Shown piece after piece: positions 53,874 through 63,913 of a stretch of 64,000 bases of DNA. The stretch covers positions 4,099,501-4,163,500 of the forward strand of contig NZ_JAOVZQ010000001.1 of the NCBI RefSeq assembly GCF_026619435.1, given 5' to 3'. The translations under genes were made by a program, and so were the position numbers. Origin of the DNA: Hoeflea ulvae (GTDB taxonomy: Bacteria; Pseudomonadota; Alphaproteobacteria; Rhizobiales; Rhizobiaceae). The first letter of the stretch is position 1; each line of letters starts with the position of its first letter. The notes below the pieces were generated by a model. It ran no database searches, had not been told where the DNA came from, and saw nothing but the letters and a program-made list of their open reading frames with translations.

Positions 53874-54692
53874 ATGAGGCGGCTGCTTGTGCTACCCGCC
53901 GTGCTCGCCCTGGGCATGGGGCTCGACCTGCCCGAGGACGGTCCCGTGCCACCGGAAAAGCCGCGCCAGCAGCAACCGGCCGACGGCACCATCCCGGTCC
54001 CCGCGCCCAATCCGGCAGGTGAGAAGACGGAGTCCGAGGATCAGGTGGAACCAGCCGCAGCCGGAGAAAATACCTCTTCCAGCGATCCCGAACCGCAACC
54101 GGCGCCCCAACCGGGTATCACCGCGCCTGAACCGGATGAGGCGGCACTGGTTGAATGTGAAGCGGAATTGCGCAAGCTCGGCGCAGTGTTCGATCGGATT
54201 GACCCGGTCAGCGGCGAAAATGGTTGCGGCATCGACGCGCCCTACAGTATCGAGCAGGTGATCGCCGGCGTCACGCTGTCGCCAGCCTCGCAACTGCGTT
54301 GCGACACCGCACTGGCGCTGGCCAAATGGACGAGCCGGGTGCTGGTCCCGGCCACTTCGGCGCTGCCGGGCGACGTCGCACTGACCACGATCAACCACGG
54401 ATCGGCCTATGTCTGCCGCCGCCGCAACAATCTGGCAACCGGCAAGATGTCCGAACATTCCATCGGCAATGCCATCGACATCGTGAGTTTCGGGTTCAAG
54501 GGCCGCGATCCGGTTGCGGTTTCCCCGCGGGCCGGCAGCGGCACCATGGAAGAGGCCTATCAGCGTGCCGTGCGCGGCGGCGCCTGCCTGTATTTCACCA
54601 CGGTGCTTGGCCCGGGCACCAATGACAGCCACGCCAATCACCTTCATCTCGACATCATCGAGCGCACACGCGGCTACCGTCTTTGCGAATAG
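53874..54692 (+). CDS. Extensin family protein (peptidoglycan peptidase-like)
   Basis: 272 residues. A short hydrophobic leader (RLLVLPAVLALGMGLDLP) may be a signal or lipoprotein-like anchor, followed by a Pro/Glu-rich linker (about 20-95) and an Extensin_C domain with three cysteines (ECEAEL, ENGCGI, RCDTA) and the metal-ligand motifs EHSIGNAIDI (HxxxxxxD) and NHLHLDIIE (HxH). This fold is related to D,D-carboxypeptidases. With the L,D-transpeptidase before it, it probably edits peptidoglycan. Confidence 0.88.
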   Translation: MRRLLVLPAVLALGMGLDLPEDGPVPPEKPRQQQPADGTIPVPAPNPAGEKTESEDQVEPAAAGENTSSSDPEPQPAPQPGITAPEPDEAALVECEAELRKLGAVFDRIDPVSGENGCGIDAPYSIEQVIAGVTLSPASQLRCDTALALAKWTSRVLVPATSALPGDVALTTINHGSAYVCRRRNNLATGKMSEHSIGNAIDIVSFGFKGRDPVAVSPRAGSGTMEEAYQRAVRGGACLYFTTVLGPGTNDSHANHLHLDIIERTRGYRLCE

Positions 54693-54728
54693 TCGGCGTG
54701 TCGCGTCGATGTGCCGTCAGCGATTGCC

Positions 54729-56408
54729 CTAGAACAGTCCCTCGATCTGTCCCTTGTCATTGAGGAAGATCTTTTCCGACGAGGGCGTGCGGGGCAGGCC
54801 CGGCATGGTCATGATCTCGCCGGTGATGACGACGATGAAGCCGGCGCCGGCCGAGAGCCGGACTTCCCGCACCGTCACACTGTGACCGGAAGGCGCGCCG
54901 CGCAGGTTCGGATCGGTCGAGAATGAATATTGCGTCTTGGCCATGCAGATCGGCAGTTTGCCATAGCCCTGCGCTTCCCATTGCCTGAGCTGCTCGCGAA
55001 CCGATTTCTCCGCGATCACCTCGCCCGCGTGGTAAATCGATTTGGCAATGGTCTCGATCTTGTCGAACAGCGGCATCTCGTCGGGATAGAGCGGCGCGAA
55101 CTCTGCCACGCCGGACTCGGCCAGCTCGACCACCTTGTGGGCCAGATCCTCGATGCCGGCCGAGCCGAGCGCCCAGTGCTTGCACAGGATCGCTTCGGTC
55201 CCCAGCGTGGCGACATAATCCTTCACCGCCTGCACCTCCGCCTCGGTGTCGGAAACAAAGTGATTGATCGCCACCACCACCGGCACGCCGAATTTCTTCA
55301 CGTTTTCAATGTGTCGGCCAAGATTGGCGCAGCCCTGCTCGACAGCGGCGACATTTTCGGCGCCAAGCTCGTCCTTCTTGACGCCGCCATTCATCTTCAT
55401 GGCGCGAACCGTGGCCACGATCACCGCCGCATCGGGCTTGAGTCCGGCCTTGCGGCACTTGATGTCGAAGAATTTCTCCGCGCCCAGATCTGCGCCGAAA
55501 CCTGCTTCGGTGACGACAAAATCGGCCAGCTTCAGCGCTGTCGTCGTTGCCACCACCGAGTTGCAGCCATGGGCGATATTGGCGAACGGCCCGCCATGCA
55601 CGAAGGCCGGATTGTTCTCCAGCGTCTGCACCAGATTGGGCTGCATCGCGTCCTTCAAGAGCACCGTCATCGCGCCATCGGCCTTGATGTCGCGGCAGAA
55701 GATCGGGGTCTTGTCGCGGCGGTAGGCAACCACGATGGCGCCCAGCCGCTCTTGCAGGTCCTTCAGATCCTTGGCCAGGCACAGGATCGCCATGACCTCC
55801 GAGGCCACGGTGATGTCGAATCCGGTCTGGCGCGGGAACCCGTTGGCAACGCCGCCGAGATTGACCACGATGTCGCGCAGCGCCCGGTCATTCATGTCCA
55901 TCACCCGGCGCCAGACGATGCGGCGGGCGTCGATCTCCAGCTCGTTGCCCCAATAGATGTGGTTGTCGATCATCGCCGAAAGCAGATTGTGGGCGCTGGT
56001 GATGGCGTGGAAATCGCCGGTGAAATGCAGGTTCATTTCCTCCATCGGCACCACTTGCGCCATGCCGCCGCCGGCAGCACCGCCCTTCATGCCGAAATTG
56101 GGGCCCAGAGAGGCTTCGCGGATGCAGATCATTGCGCGTTTGCCGATGCGGTTGAGACCGTCGCCAAGTCCGACCGTGGTGGTGGTCTTGCCCTCGCCCG
56201 CCGGCGTCGGGTTGATCGCCGTGACCAGGATCAGCTTGCCGTTTGTCCGGTCCTTCTGCGCGGCGATGAAACCGGCCGAGACCTTGGCCTTGTCATGGCC
56301 GTAGGGAACCAGGTCCAGTTGCGGAATGCCCAGCTTTTCGCCGATTTCCATGATCGGTTTCTTGGTCGCCGCGCGGGCGATCTCGATATCGGATCTGTGC
56401 TGAGTCAT
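54729..56408 (-). CDS. fhs: Formate-tetrahydrofolate ligase
   Basis: 559 residues from the ATG at 56408, preceded by GAGGAAAAAATCA; the open frame beyond is non-homologous. It makes 10-formyl-tetrahydrofolate from formate, ATP and THF in one-carbon metabolism. The P-loop [92 protein letters not shown] and [15 protein letters not shown] are the classical FTHFS signatures. It ends near the convergent extensin gene without a visible terminator. Confidence 0.96.
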   Translation of the reverse strand: MTQHRSDIEIARAATKKPIMEIGEKLGIPQLDLVPYGHDKAKVSAGFIAAQKDRTNGKLILVTAINPTPAGEGKTTTTVGLGDGLNRIGKRAMICIREASLGPNFGMKGGAAGGGMAQVVPMEEMNLHFTGDFHAITSAHNLLSAMIDNHIYWGNELEIDARRIVWRRVMDMNDRALRDIVVNLGGVANGFPRQTGFDITVASEVMAILCLAKDLKDLQERLGAIVVAYRRDKTPIFCRDIKADGAMTVLLKDAMQPNLVQTLENNPAFVHGGPFANIAHGCNSVVATTTALKLADFVVTEAGFGADLGAEKFFDIKCRKAGLKPDAAVIVATVRAMKMNGGVKKDELGAENVAAVEQGCANLGRHIENVKKFGVPVVVAINHFVSDTEAEVQAVKDYVATLGTEAILCKHWALGSAGIEDLAHKVVELAESGVAEFAPLYPDEMPLFDKIETIAKSIYHAGEVIAEKSVREQLRQWEAQGYGKLPICMAKTQYSFSTDPNLRGAPSGHSVTVREVRLSAGAGFIVVITGEIMTMPGLPRTPSSEKIFLNDKGQIEGLF

Positions 56409-56850
56409 TGATTTTTTCCTCTTCCCCACATGGCCGCATCTGGCGCGCGACCTTAGCCGATAAATAGAAACCGAAAGGACCGCAGATACGGGCGCGAAAC
56501 GAGACGCTGAATGCGCCAATTGCGACACGCACCCGCGACCGCCCTCCGAAACGAGCCTGTCTTGCGGCAGCTTCTGACCTGCCACCTTTCTGGCAGCGCG
56601 GTGTGTTGCGTGCAACAAGCACATCGCTATAAGGGTCTGAAAAATTCTGACCAGCGGGGCTGCCGGCTGGTTTATTCCGCACAATGCAAGACAGGTTAAC
56701 GACCGCCATCGCTCAAAGGTGTAGCCATGGCAGCAACCCAGCCAGGGAAGCCGGCACAGCCGCCGCGCCCCCTGCCGCGCCGCGCGATGACTGGCCGCCA
56801 CCGGCAGGCCGGTCAGTCGACGCAAGAGAGATTTGCGGAAGGTAAGACAC
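56409..56850. other. Divergent intergenic region between fhs and the histidine kinase gene
   Basis: About 440 bases containing both promoters. A short palindrome TGTTGC-GT-GCAACA lies at 56604-56617 and could be an operator. Small open frames (for example plus 56511-56699) show no family features and are not accepted as genes. Confidence 0.4.
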
Positions 56851-57960
56851 ATGAAAGCTGCGCTGCATCCCCGCCAGAGCGAACGTCTTCAGGCGCTTTA
56901 CTCCTACGAAACGCTCGACACGGACCGCGAGAAGGATTTCGACGACATCGTGCAGCTGGCGTCTTCGATCTGCGGCACATCGATATCGCTGGTCAGCCTG
57001 GTCGATGCCGACCGGCAATGGTTCAAGGCCTCCGTCGGGCTGGACATGACCGAGACCCCGATCGAGACGGCCTTGTGCTCCCACGCCATTCTCGAAGAGG
57101 AATTCATCGAGATCGAGGACACGCTGAACGACCCGCGCATGGTCGACAATCCGCTGTGCTGCGGCGCGCCGGGCCTGCGCTTTTATGCCGGCGCCCTGCT
57201 CAAGACCCCGGATGGCCTGCCGATCGGAACGCTGTGCGTGCTCGACCATCAGCCCCGTTCCCTGACCCCGCTGCAGCGCGATGCGATCAAGGTGCTTGCC
57301 CGCCAGGTGATGGTGCAGCTCGAATTGCGCAAGGCGATCGGGTCCGCCGCCACCATGCGCCAGGAAGTCGATCACCGGGTCAAGAATTCGCTGCAGTCGC
57401 TCTCCGCTTTTGCCCGCATCCAGGAGCGCCGGCTGCAATCGGAAGAGGCCAAGCAGGCCGTTTCCAAGATCAAGACCCGGATCGACGCGGTCGCGACCCT
57501 GCATGAATATCTCTACAAGACCGATGCCGGATCGAATGTCGATCTCGGAGTCTATCTCAGGAACATCGTCGATTACCTGGGGGAAACCACGCCGTCCAAC
57601 GTCACCATGGAATATGCCCCGGTGTCGGTCGAAGTCGGCTCGCAACAGGCAGTCTCCGTCGGCACACTGGTCAACGAGTTCGTCGCCAATTCCTACAAGC
57701 ACGCCTTTCCCGACCAACGCGCCGGCGTTGTCCGGATCGAGCTTGAAAATCCTGCGCCGGGCACAGTCAGGGTCACCTGCTCCGACAATGGCACGGGCAT
57801 GCCGCCCGACATCGATTCACGATCCGGCGGGCTCGGTATGAAGATTGCCGAAATCGCCTGCATGGAACTTCGATGCGAGCTCGAGCTCAAAATCGCGGCC
57901 CAGGGCGTCACGGCGGTGATCGAGTTCACCCCCGAACCCCGGCCGCAATACCGGCGATAG
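56851..57960 (+). CDS. GAF-domain sensor histidine kinase (HisKA_2/HWE-like)
   Basis: 369 residues from the ATG at 56851, behind GGAAGGTAAGACAC. No membrane segment, so cytosolic. GAF domain about 20-165 ([42 protein letters not shown] ... [22 protein letters not shown]). The phospho-acceptor helix is [17 protein letters not shown], the ATPase domain has [13 protein letters not shown] (N box) and SDNGTGMP (G1). No response regulator is adjacent. This family often governs stress or light responses in alphaproteobacteria. Confidence 0.92.
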   Translation: MKAALHPRQSERLQALYSYETLDTDREKDFDDIVQLASSICGTSISLVSLVDADRQWFKASVGLDMTETPIETALCSHAILEEEFIEIEDTLNDPRMVDNPLCCGAPGLRFYAGALLKTPDGLPIGTLCVLDHQPRSLTPLQRDAIKVLARQVMVQLELRKAIGSAATMRQEVDHRVKNSLQSLSAFARIQERRLQSEEAKQAVSKIKTRIDAVATLHEYLYKTDAGSNVDLGVYLRNIVDYLGETTPSNVTMEYAPVSVEVGSQQAVSVGTLVNEFVANSYKHAFPDQRAGVVRIELENPAPGTVRVTCSDNGTGMPPDIDSRSGGLGMKIAEIACMELRCELELKIAAQGVTAVIEFTPEPRPQYRR

Positions 57961-58011
57961 CACCAGGGGCGGACCGCAAGCCCGCCCCATTCAAGCCATT
58001 CAGACCTGGCC

Positions 58012-58192
58012 TTACCCGTCCGCCATCGCAATCAGCCCGGCATTGCCCCCGGCAGCTGCGGTGTTGACCGACACCACTTGCTCGACCGCAAAGCGCATCA
58101 GATAATGAGGACCGCCGGCCTTGAAGCCGGTGCCTGACAGGCCAGAGCCGCCGAATGGCTGGGTGCCGACCACGGCGCCGATGATTTTGCGG
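58012..58192 (-). pseudogene. Remnant of the putA 3' end
   Basis: The last ~60 codons of putA are repeated here, 1317 bases from the intact gene end. Protein identity is complete from IIGAVVGTQPFGGSGLSG to the C-terminal AMADG although about 11 bases differ; nearly all changes are synonymous. Homology stops sharply near 58192, beyond which the sequence is unrelated. It has no start and is not translated as such. It marks a recombination boundary with the epimerase gene between the two copies. Confidence 0.9.
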
Positions 58193-58217
58193 TCGCCATT
58201 CGCCTCTCCGGAAAACT

Positions 58218-59111
58218 CTATTCCGCCTTCTTGCTGATCCGCGCGCCGGCCGGCAGGACTTCCAGACTGCGCCGATCCATTTGCTCCAACACCTCGTTGA
58301 AGCCAAAACGGGGGCGCCAACCAAGCTCAAGCTCTGCCTGAGCGGAATCATAGACGCGATCAATTGAACTTGGGAGCGCCCAACCCCTCCGCTCGAATGC
58401 GGCGGCAAGGTCGGGCGCCCGCTCCTTGATCACGGATGCCGCATCCCTTGCCAAAACTTCGCAATCCTGCCGCACGAAAGGCGTGGCGGCGGAAACGATA
58501 TAGCGCTGGAAGGCCTGCGCTCCGCCATTTGTGAGGGCAGCGAGGTGCGCATCCGCTACATCGCGAATGTCGACACCGCGATGCAGCCTGTAGGCTGCCA
58601 TGACATTGCCAGGCTCAGGAAAGCTCCGCGACATGCGCAAGACCCTCACGGTCAGGTCCGGGCCGGCCATGTCCTCCAGGCATCGCTCGGCTTCGATTTT
58701 CGTCCGGTGATAGATGCTCTTCGGAAGCGGCGGCGTGCTTTCATCGATCCACGTGCAATGGCCTGCAGCGACGGCATGGCCATACAAGGCTGTCGTACTG
58801 GTGAAGATCAGCCGCTTCACGCCGACAGCCAACATCGCCTGTCCGACGAGGCAGGTTCCCTCCACATTGATACGCTGAAACTCCTCATCAGGAAGCGTGC
58901 CGACATGAGGCGCGTGCAGTGCCGCTGAATGAATGACAGCATCCGCTCCCTCGAAAGCCGAACTCAACAACGCCTCGTTGGCGAGATCCCCGACGATATG
59001 AGTGGTCGAGAAGGGAGAGCGGTCGATGCCGACAATCTCGTGCTGCTCCGACAGGGCAGCGAAAATGGCGCGGCCAACCCGCCCAGAACTTCCTGTCAAC
59101 ACAATGCGCAT
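58218..59111 (-). CDS. NAD-dependent epimerase/dehydratase family protein (extended SDR)
   Basis: 297 residues. The dinucleotide-binding motif is VLTGSSGRVGRAIFAAL (GxxGxxG), HSAALHAPHVG follows, the catalytic pair is in SIYHRTKIEAE (YxxxK) and VDIRDVADAHLAAL is typical of extended SDR enzymes. Substrate unknown (nucleotide sugar, uronate or similar). It is bracketed by the putA remnant (58012-58192) and the intact putA end (59329), so it was probably inserted into that locus. Its base composition seems slightly less GC-rich at codon third positions than the neighbours (visual impression). Confidence 0.88.
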   Translation of the reverse strand: MRIVLTGSSGRVGRAIFAALSEQHEIVGIDRSPFSTTHIVGDLANEALLSSAFEGADAVIHSAALHAPHVGTLPDEEFQRINVEGTCLVGQAMLAVGVKRLIFTSTTALYGHAVAAGHCTWIDESTPPLPKSIYHRTKIEAERCLEDMAGPDLTVRVLRMSRSFPEPGNVMAAYRLHRGVDIRDVADAHLAALTNGGAQAFQRYIVSAATPFVRQDCEVLARDAASVIKERAPDLAAAFERRGWALPSSIDRVYDSAQAELELGWRPRFGFNEVLEQMDRRSLEVLPAGARISKKAE

Positions 59112-59328
59112 GCGGGACTCTCACACAAGAGTGGCGCAAATGGTCCCGATCAGCGACCACTTTGCAACTGACCCTACCCGATCGCAAAACCGTCATTCCT
59201 CAACAGGTGAGTACGCGGACGGCTTCGCGGGGACAACTCCAGTGACATATACCGCTCGCAGCGCGGAAGTCACAAGGCAATCTGACCGAGGCGTCGATCT
59301 GACTGCTCGTCCCTCGCGCCCGCCCGCC

Positions 59329-62300
59329 TTATCCGTCCGCCATCGCGATCAGCCCGGCATTGCCACCGGCTGCCGCGGTGTTGACCGACACCACTTGCTC
59401 GACCGCAAAGCGCATCAGGTAATGCGGACCGCCGGCCTTGAAACCGGTGCCCGACAGGCCCGAGCCGCCGAATGGCTGGGTGCCGACCACGGCGCCGATG
59501 ATGTTGCGATTGACATAGACATTGCCGGTGTCGAGACGGTCGATCACCTTGCGCACGGTCGATTCAATGCGGCTTTGCACGCCCAGCGTCAGGCCAAAAC
59601 CGGTGGCGTCGATGGCGTCGAGCACAGCGTCGAGCTTCTTGGCCTTGTAGCGCACCACATGCAGCACCGGTCCGAAGATCTCCCGGTCGAGCGCGCCGGC
59701 ATCTTTCAGTTCGACGATATGCGGGGCGAAGAACAATCCCTCATTCGGCACCTCCCCGGCATAGGTCAGTTTCTGGGTCTTGGAGATGGTGGCGATATGG
59801 GCTGCCAGCATGTCGCGCTGGGCTTCGTCGATGACCGGACCGATATCGGTCGAGGGCTTTGACGGATCGCCGAGCTTGAGTTCGCGCGCGGCACCCTCGA
59901 TCATCTCGAGCATCTGATCGGCCACGTCTTCCTGCACGAACAAAAGTCTCAGTGCCGAGCAGCGCTGTCCGGCCGAGCGGAACGCCGACATCACCACGTC
60001 ATCAGCCACCTGTTCGGCCAACGCCGTGGCGTCGACGATCATCGCATTGAGCCCGCCGGTCTCGGCGATGAACGGCACGATCGGGCCGTCCTTGGCGGCA
60101 AGCGTCCGGTTGATGGCGCGCGCGGTCTCGGTCGAGCCGGTGAAGGCCACGCCGCCGATTTTCGGATGCGAGGTCAGCGCAGCGCCGACATCGCCGGCAC
60201 CCGGCAGGCACAACAGCGCATCCCCGGGCACCCCCGCCTCATGCAGCAGTGCAATCGCCTCATGAGCGACCAGCGGTGTCTGTTCGGCAGGCTTGGCGAT
60301 CACCGCATTGCCGGCAGCCAGACCGGCGGTCACCTGGCCCAGGAAAATCGCCAGCGGGAAATTCCACGGCGAAATGCAGACGAACACGCCGCGCCCGCGC
60401 CAGCCCAGCCGGTTTTCCTCGCCCGTCGGTCCGGGCATCGGCTGCAATGTGGCAAACATCTCGCGCGAACGATCGGCGTAATAGCGCAGGAAATCCACCG
60501 CCTCGCGGATTTCGGCGATGCCGTCATCAAGCGTCTTGCCGGCTTCCGCCGCCAGCAGCGCCATGAACCGGTCGCGGCGCTCCTCGAGAAGATCAGCCGC
60601 CCGGTCAAGCGCGGCCGCGCGAACACCGGCATCGGTCCGCGACCAGGTCCTGAAACCCTGGGCGGCGATGCCCACGGCCTTGTCGACATCTTGGGGATCG
60701 GTGAACCGCACGGTGCCGACAATCTTTGACGCGTCGGACGGGGATCTGATCTCCTGCGCCGCGCCGCCTTTCAGACCGGGCGCGAGAGGTCCCGCCTCGA
60801 CAGTGGCGCCGGAACGCTGCATGCCTTCGACCAGCGAGGCCAGCTGAAACCGGTCGCCGAATTCGACACCGCGCGAGTTGACCCGGTCGGGATAGATCGC
60901 CAGTGGCAGCGGAATCTGGCTGTTGCGCGCCGATTGCCCCCGGGCCAGGCCGAGCTTGGCGTCCGGGCGCTCCAGCAGCGAGGTGATCGGGATCTTCTTG
61001 TCGCCGGCCACCGCCACGAAGGACGAGTTGGCGCCGTTTTCCAGCAGCCTGCGCACCAGATAGGCGAGAAGATCGCGATAGCCGCCGACCGGCGCATAGA
61101 TGCGGCACGGCACGCGGTCATTGCTCTTGCTAAGGCAGTCATAGACCACTTCGCCCATGCCGTGCAGGCGCTGGAACTCGAAGCCGCTGCGGTCTTCGGC
61201 CATCTCGATGATGGTGGCGACCGTAAGCGCATTGTGCGTGGCAAATTGCGGGTAGATGACATCGCGCAGGTCGAGCAATTGCCGCGAACAGGCGAGATAG
61301 GACAGGTCGGTCGCGGCCTTGCGGGTAAACACCGCATAGCCTTCCAGCCCGCGTTCCTGGGCGCGCTTGATCTCGGTGTCCCAATAGGCGCCCTTGACCA
61401 GCCGCACCATCATCCGGCGGCCATGTTTGCGGCACAGGCCGGCAATGTGGTCGATCACCTGCGGCGCGCGCTTCTGATAGGCCTGGATGGCGAGACCGAA
61501 ACCGTCCCAGCCGGCGAGCGACGGATCGGCGAAGGCCCGGTCGATCACGTCGAGCGACAGTTCCAGCCGGTCGACTTCTTCGGCGTCGACGGTGAAATTG
61601 AGATCATGCGCCTTGGCCATCTGCGCCAGTGCGATCAGGTCCGGCACCAGTTCCTCGAGCACCTGCTCGCGGTGGGTGGCGATGTAGCGCGGATGCAGCG
61701 CCGAGAGCTTGACCGAGATGCCGGGCCGATCGGGCAGCTTGCGGCCGGACGAGGTCTTGTTGGCAGCCTTGCCGATGGCGGCAATCGCATCGGCATAGGA
61801 CTTGAAATAGCGCTTGGCATCGGCGCGGGTGCGGGCGCCCTCGCCGAGCATGTCATAGGAATGGCGATACCCGCGCGTCTCGTTCTTGGCAGCGCGGCCC
61901 AGCGCGTCCTGGATGTTTTCGCCCAGCACGAAATGATGCCCGAGAAACCGCATCGCCTGGCGTGTTGCGGTGCGCACCGAGGGCATGCCCATGCGCTTGA
62001 CCAGTCCGCGCATCACACCTTCGGGTGTTTCGCCGGGCTTGATCACCCGGGCCGACAGGCCCAGCGCCCAGGCTGAGGCTGCGACAAACCAGGTGTCGCC
62101 GTGGGATTCATGCTCGCTCCAGCCGCCCTCCTTGAGCTTGTCCTCGATCAGACGGTCCTGGGTCAGCGCATCGGGCACCCGGAGCAGCGCTTCGGCCAGA
62201 ACCATCAGGGCCAGGCCCTCGCGCGTTGAAAGACCGTATTCGCGCAGGAAATCCTCGACACCGCCCATCTGGCCGGAGTCTGAACGGATCGCCTGGATCA

Positions 62301-62442
62301 GTTTGGTGGCGCGGGCATCAATGGCCCGGTCCTGCGCACCGCTGAAGGAAAGGGTCTGGCTGAACTGGTGGATCAGCCGGTCATCATCAGCCGCATGCGG
62401 CGCGTGAAAGGCAGGCAGGTTTGACGTGTGTGTGGCGGCCAT
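59329..62442 (-). CDS. putA: Bifunctional proline dehydrogenase / L-glutamate gamma-semialdehyde dehydrogenase
   Basis: 1037 residues from the ATG at 62442, behind GGGAGATTGTC. It oxidises proline to glutamate in two steps at the inner membrane. The proline dehydrogenase barrel (about 160-480) shows ISVKLSALHPRY, FTVDAEEVDRLELSLD, MVRLVKGAYWDTEIKRAQ and YPQFATHNALTVA; the aldehyde dehydrogenase (about 540-1000) shows FVCISPWNFPLAIF, ETGGLNAMIVDATAL and the nucleophile in SAGQRCSALRLLFV. It has no N-terminal ribbon-helix-helix domain, so control falls to the divergent Lrp-type gene. The last ~180 bases are duplicated at 58012. Confidence 0.96.
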   Translation of the reverse strand: MAATHTSNLPAFHAPHAADDDRLIHQFSQTLSFSGAQDRAIDARATKLIQAIRSDSGQMGGVEDFLREYGLSTREGLALMVLAEALLRVPDALTQDRLIEDKLKEGGWSEHESHGDTWFVAASAWALGLSARVIKPGETPEGVMRGLVKRMGMPSVRTATRQAMRFLGHHFVLGENIQDALGRAAKNETRGYRHSYDMLGEGARTRADAKRYFKSYADAIAAIGKAANKTSSGRKLPDRPGISVKLSALHPRYIATHREQVLEELVPDLIALAQMAKAHDLNFTVDAEEVDRLELSLDVIDRAFADPSLAGWDGFGLAIQAYQKRAPQVIDHIAGLCRKHGRRMMVRLVKGAYWDTEIKRAQERGLEGYAVFTRKAATDLSYLACSRQLLDLRDVIYPQFATHNALTVATIIEMAEDRSGFEFQRLHGMGEVVYDCLSKSNDRVPCRIYAPVGGYRDLLAYLVRRLLENGANSSFVAVAGDKKIPITSLLERPDAKLGLARGQSARNSQIPLPLAIYPDRVNSRGVEFGDRFQLASLVEGMQRSGATVEAGPLAPGLKGGAAQEIRSPSDASKIVGTVRFTDPQDVDKAVGIAAQGFRTWSRTDAGVRAAALDRAADLLEERRDRFMALLAAEAGKTLDDGIAEIREAVDFLRYYADRSREMFATLQPMPGPTGEENRLGWRGRGVFVCISPWNFPLAIFLGQVTAGLAAGNAVIAKPAEQTPLVAHEAIALLHEAGVPGDALLCLPGAGDVGAALTSHPKIGGVAFTGSTETARAINRTLAAKDGPIVPFIAETGGLNAMIVDATALAEQVADDVVMSAFRSAGQRCSALRLLFVQEDVADQMLEMIEGAARELKLGDPSKPSTDIGPVIDEAQRDMLAAHIATISKTQKLTYAGEVPNEGLFFAPHIVELKDAGALDREIFGPVLHVVRYKAKKLDAVLDAIDATGFGLTLGVQSRIESTVRKVIDRLDTGNVYVNRNIIGAVVGTQPFGGSGLSGTGFKAGGPHYLMRFAVEQVVSVNTAAAGGNAGLIAMADG

Positions 62443-62554
62443 GACAATCTCCCGTGAATGATTCAACATACATATTGATTGCTGGATAATCTCTCCGTAT
62501 TCTCAACACCAGACCGTATCTTTCACTAGATTTTTGCCATTCCTTGGAGAATTC
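62443..62554. promoter_or_regulatory. putA / putR divergent control region
   Basis: 112 bases, clearly more AT-rich than the coding DNA on either side, separating the divergent starts of putA (62442) and the Lrp-type regulator (62555). Such a spacer is expected to hold both promoters and the binding sites of the regulator; I cannot assign specific operators. Confidence 0.55.
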
Positions 62555-63016
62555 ATGAGGGAAATTGACCGCATAGATCGGAAGATCCTTCGCGCCATGC
62601 AGGATGACGGGCGGCTGACCAATCTGGAGCTGGCCGACAAGGTCAGCCTGTCGCCGACCGCCACTGCCGAACGGCTCAAGCGGCTCAGCCGCGATGGCTT
62701 CATCAAGGGCTATGCCGCGCGGCTGTCCCCACAAAAACTCGACCGCGGCATGCTCGTCTTCGTCGAGGTCAAGCTCGACCGCACCACGCCGGATGTGTTC
62801 GACGCCTTCGCCCAGGCCGTTCGCACATCCGACGATGTCATGGAGTGCCACATGGTGGCGGGCGGTTTTGACTATCTGGTCAAGGCACGCGTCAAGGGCA
62901 TGGAAGCATACCGGACATTTCTCTCCGATGTAATTCTGTCCCTGCCAGGTGTCCGCGAAACACACACCTATCCGGTCATGGAAGAAGTCAAGAACACTGA
63001 TAAAATTCCGGTCTGA
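62555..63016 (+). CDS. putR: Lrp/AsnC family transcriptional regulator, probable PutR
   Basis: 153 residues from the ATG at 62555, preceded by TTGGAGAATTC. N-terminal helix-turn-helix (IDRIDRKILRAMQDDGRLTNLELADKVSLSPTATAERLKRLSRDGFIKGY) and a C-terminal RAM domain (MLVFVEVKLDRTTPDVFDAFAQAVRTSDDVMECHMVAGGFDYLVKARVKGMEAYRTFL). In alphaproteobacteria the Lrp-type gene divergent from putA activates it in response to proline. The position here is exactly that. Confidence 0.93.
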   Translation: MREIDRIDRKILRAMQDDGRLTNLELADKVSLSPTATAERLKRLSRDGFIKGYAARLSPQKLDRGMLVFVEVKLDRTTPDVFDAFAQAVRTSDDVMECHMVAGGFDYLVKARVKGMEAYRTFLSDVILSLPGVRETHTYPVMEEVKNTDKIPV

Positions 63017-63136
63017 AGCCTACCCCCGGGCGCTGTTGCGGATTCAATACTACAAATTAAACGGGTATCGAACAATCTCAGTGGTGGTAACGCCGAATGA
63101 ATGATCGTAATATCTTCTCAGGCAACGTGGAGATGT

Positions 63137-63874
63137 GTGTTGAATGACGGCTTGCTATCGATGAAGGGGCATGATGCGCTTTTCCGCAGTCTGAGTACGG
63201 TCAAGACCGAAATCGAACTTGCAGGATTTTTGCGTACGCTGGCAGCCAGATTCAACTACAGGGGCTTTTTGATTCTCGACATTCCGTCCGCGGTCGAGGA
63301 TCAGCTGATACCTAGGATCGTGCTGTCGGACCTTCCGGCCGGCTTCATGGAAACCTATGATTCCATCGGCCTTTTGAAGAATTCCCCGACATTTGCCACT
63401 CTACGCCGGTCAACCGCACCGGTGAACTGGTGCGCGGAAACCGCAGGCGTCGACAGGCCCTTGAACGAGGTCGACATCGCACTGCAGCTTTTCGTCCGCC
63501 ACAAGATGAATGTCGGCGTCTATTTCCCGGTGCATGGCGCCACCGGAGACCGCGCCGCCATCGGTTTTCTCGGCGACCGCTCCGAATTGAACCATCTGGA
63601 AATGGGCGAACTGGGCATCTTCGTCATGCACGCCTATGACGTGTTCTCCAATCTCAAGAGCAAGACACTCAGCGTCAACAATGTGCTCACGGCACGCGAG
63701 GTCGAAGTGCTGCATTGGGCCGCCCACGGCAAGACCTCGGCCGAGATCGCGGCGATCATCTCGCTGTCCGATCACACCGTCAACGCCTATATGAACTCCG
63801 CCATGCGCAAGCTCGATTGCGTCAACCGAACGCAACTCGTCGCCAAGGCGCTGCGCCTGCGCCTCATCAGCTAG
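63137..63874 (+). CDS. LuxR family transcriptional regulator with autoinducer-binding-type domain
   Basis: 245 residues from a GTG at 63137 (GGAG four bases upstream); an ATG at 63161 is an alternative without a good ribosome-binding site. N-terminal autoinducer-binding-like domain (about 20-165; FLRTLAARFNYRGFLILDIP ... VNWCAETAGVD) and C-terminal LuxR HTH (about 180-240; NVLTAREVEVLHWAAHGKTSAEIAAIISLSDHTVNAYMNSAMRKLDCVNRTQLVAKAL). The tryptophan/aspartate ligand residues are only partly kept, so an acyl-homoserine lactone is not certain. No luxI is nearby. Confidence 0.9.
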   Translation: MLNDGLLSMKGHDALFRSLSTVKTEIELAGFLRTLAARFNYRGFLILDIPSAVEDQLIPRIVLSDLPAGFMETYDSIGLLKNSPTFATLRRSTAPVNWCAETAGVDRPLNEVDIALQLFVRHKMNVGVYFPVHGATGDRAAIGFLGDRSELNHLEMGELGIFVMHAYDVFSNLKSKTLSVNNVLTAREVEVLHWAAHGKTSAEIAAIISLSDHTVNAYMNSAMRKLDCVNRTQLVAKALRLRLIS

Positions 63875-63913
63875 AGATGCCTTGTCTTCGGCATCCCCAT
63901 CGGGAAGAAAATT

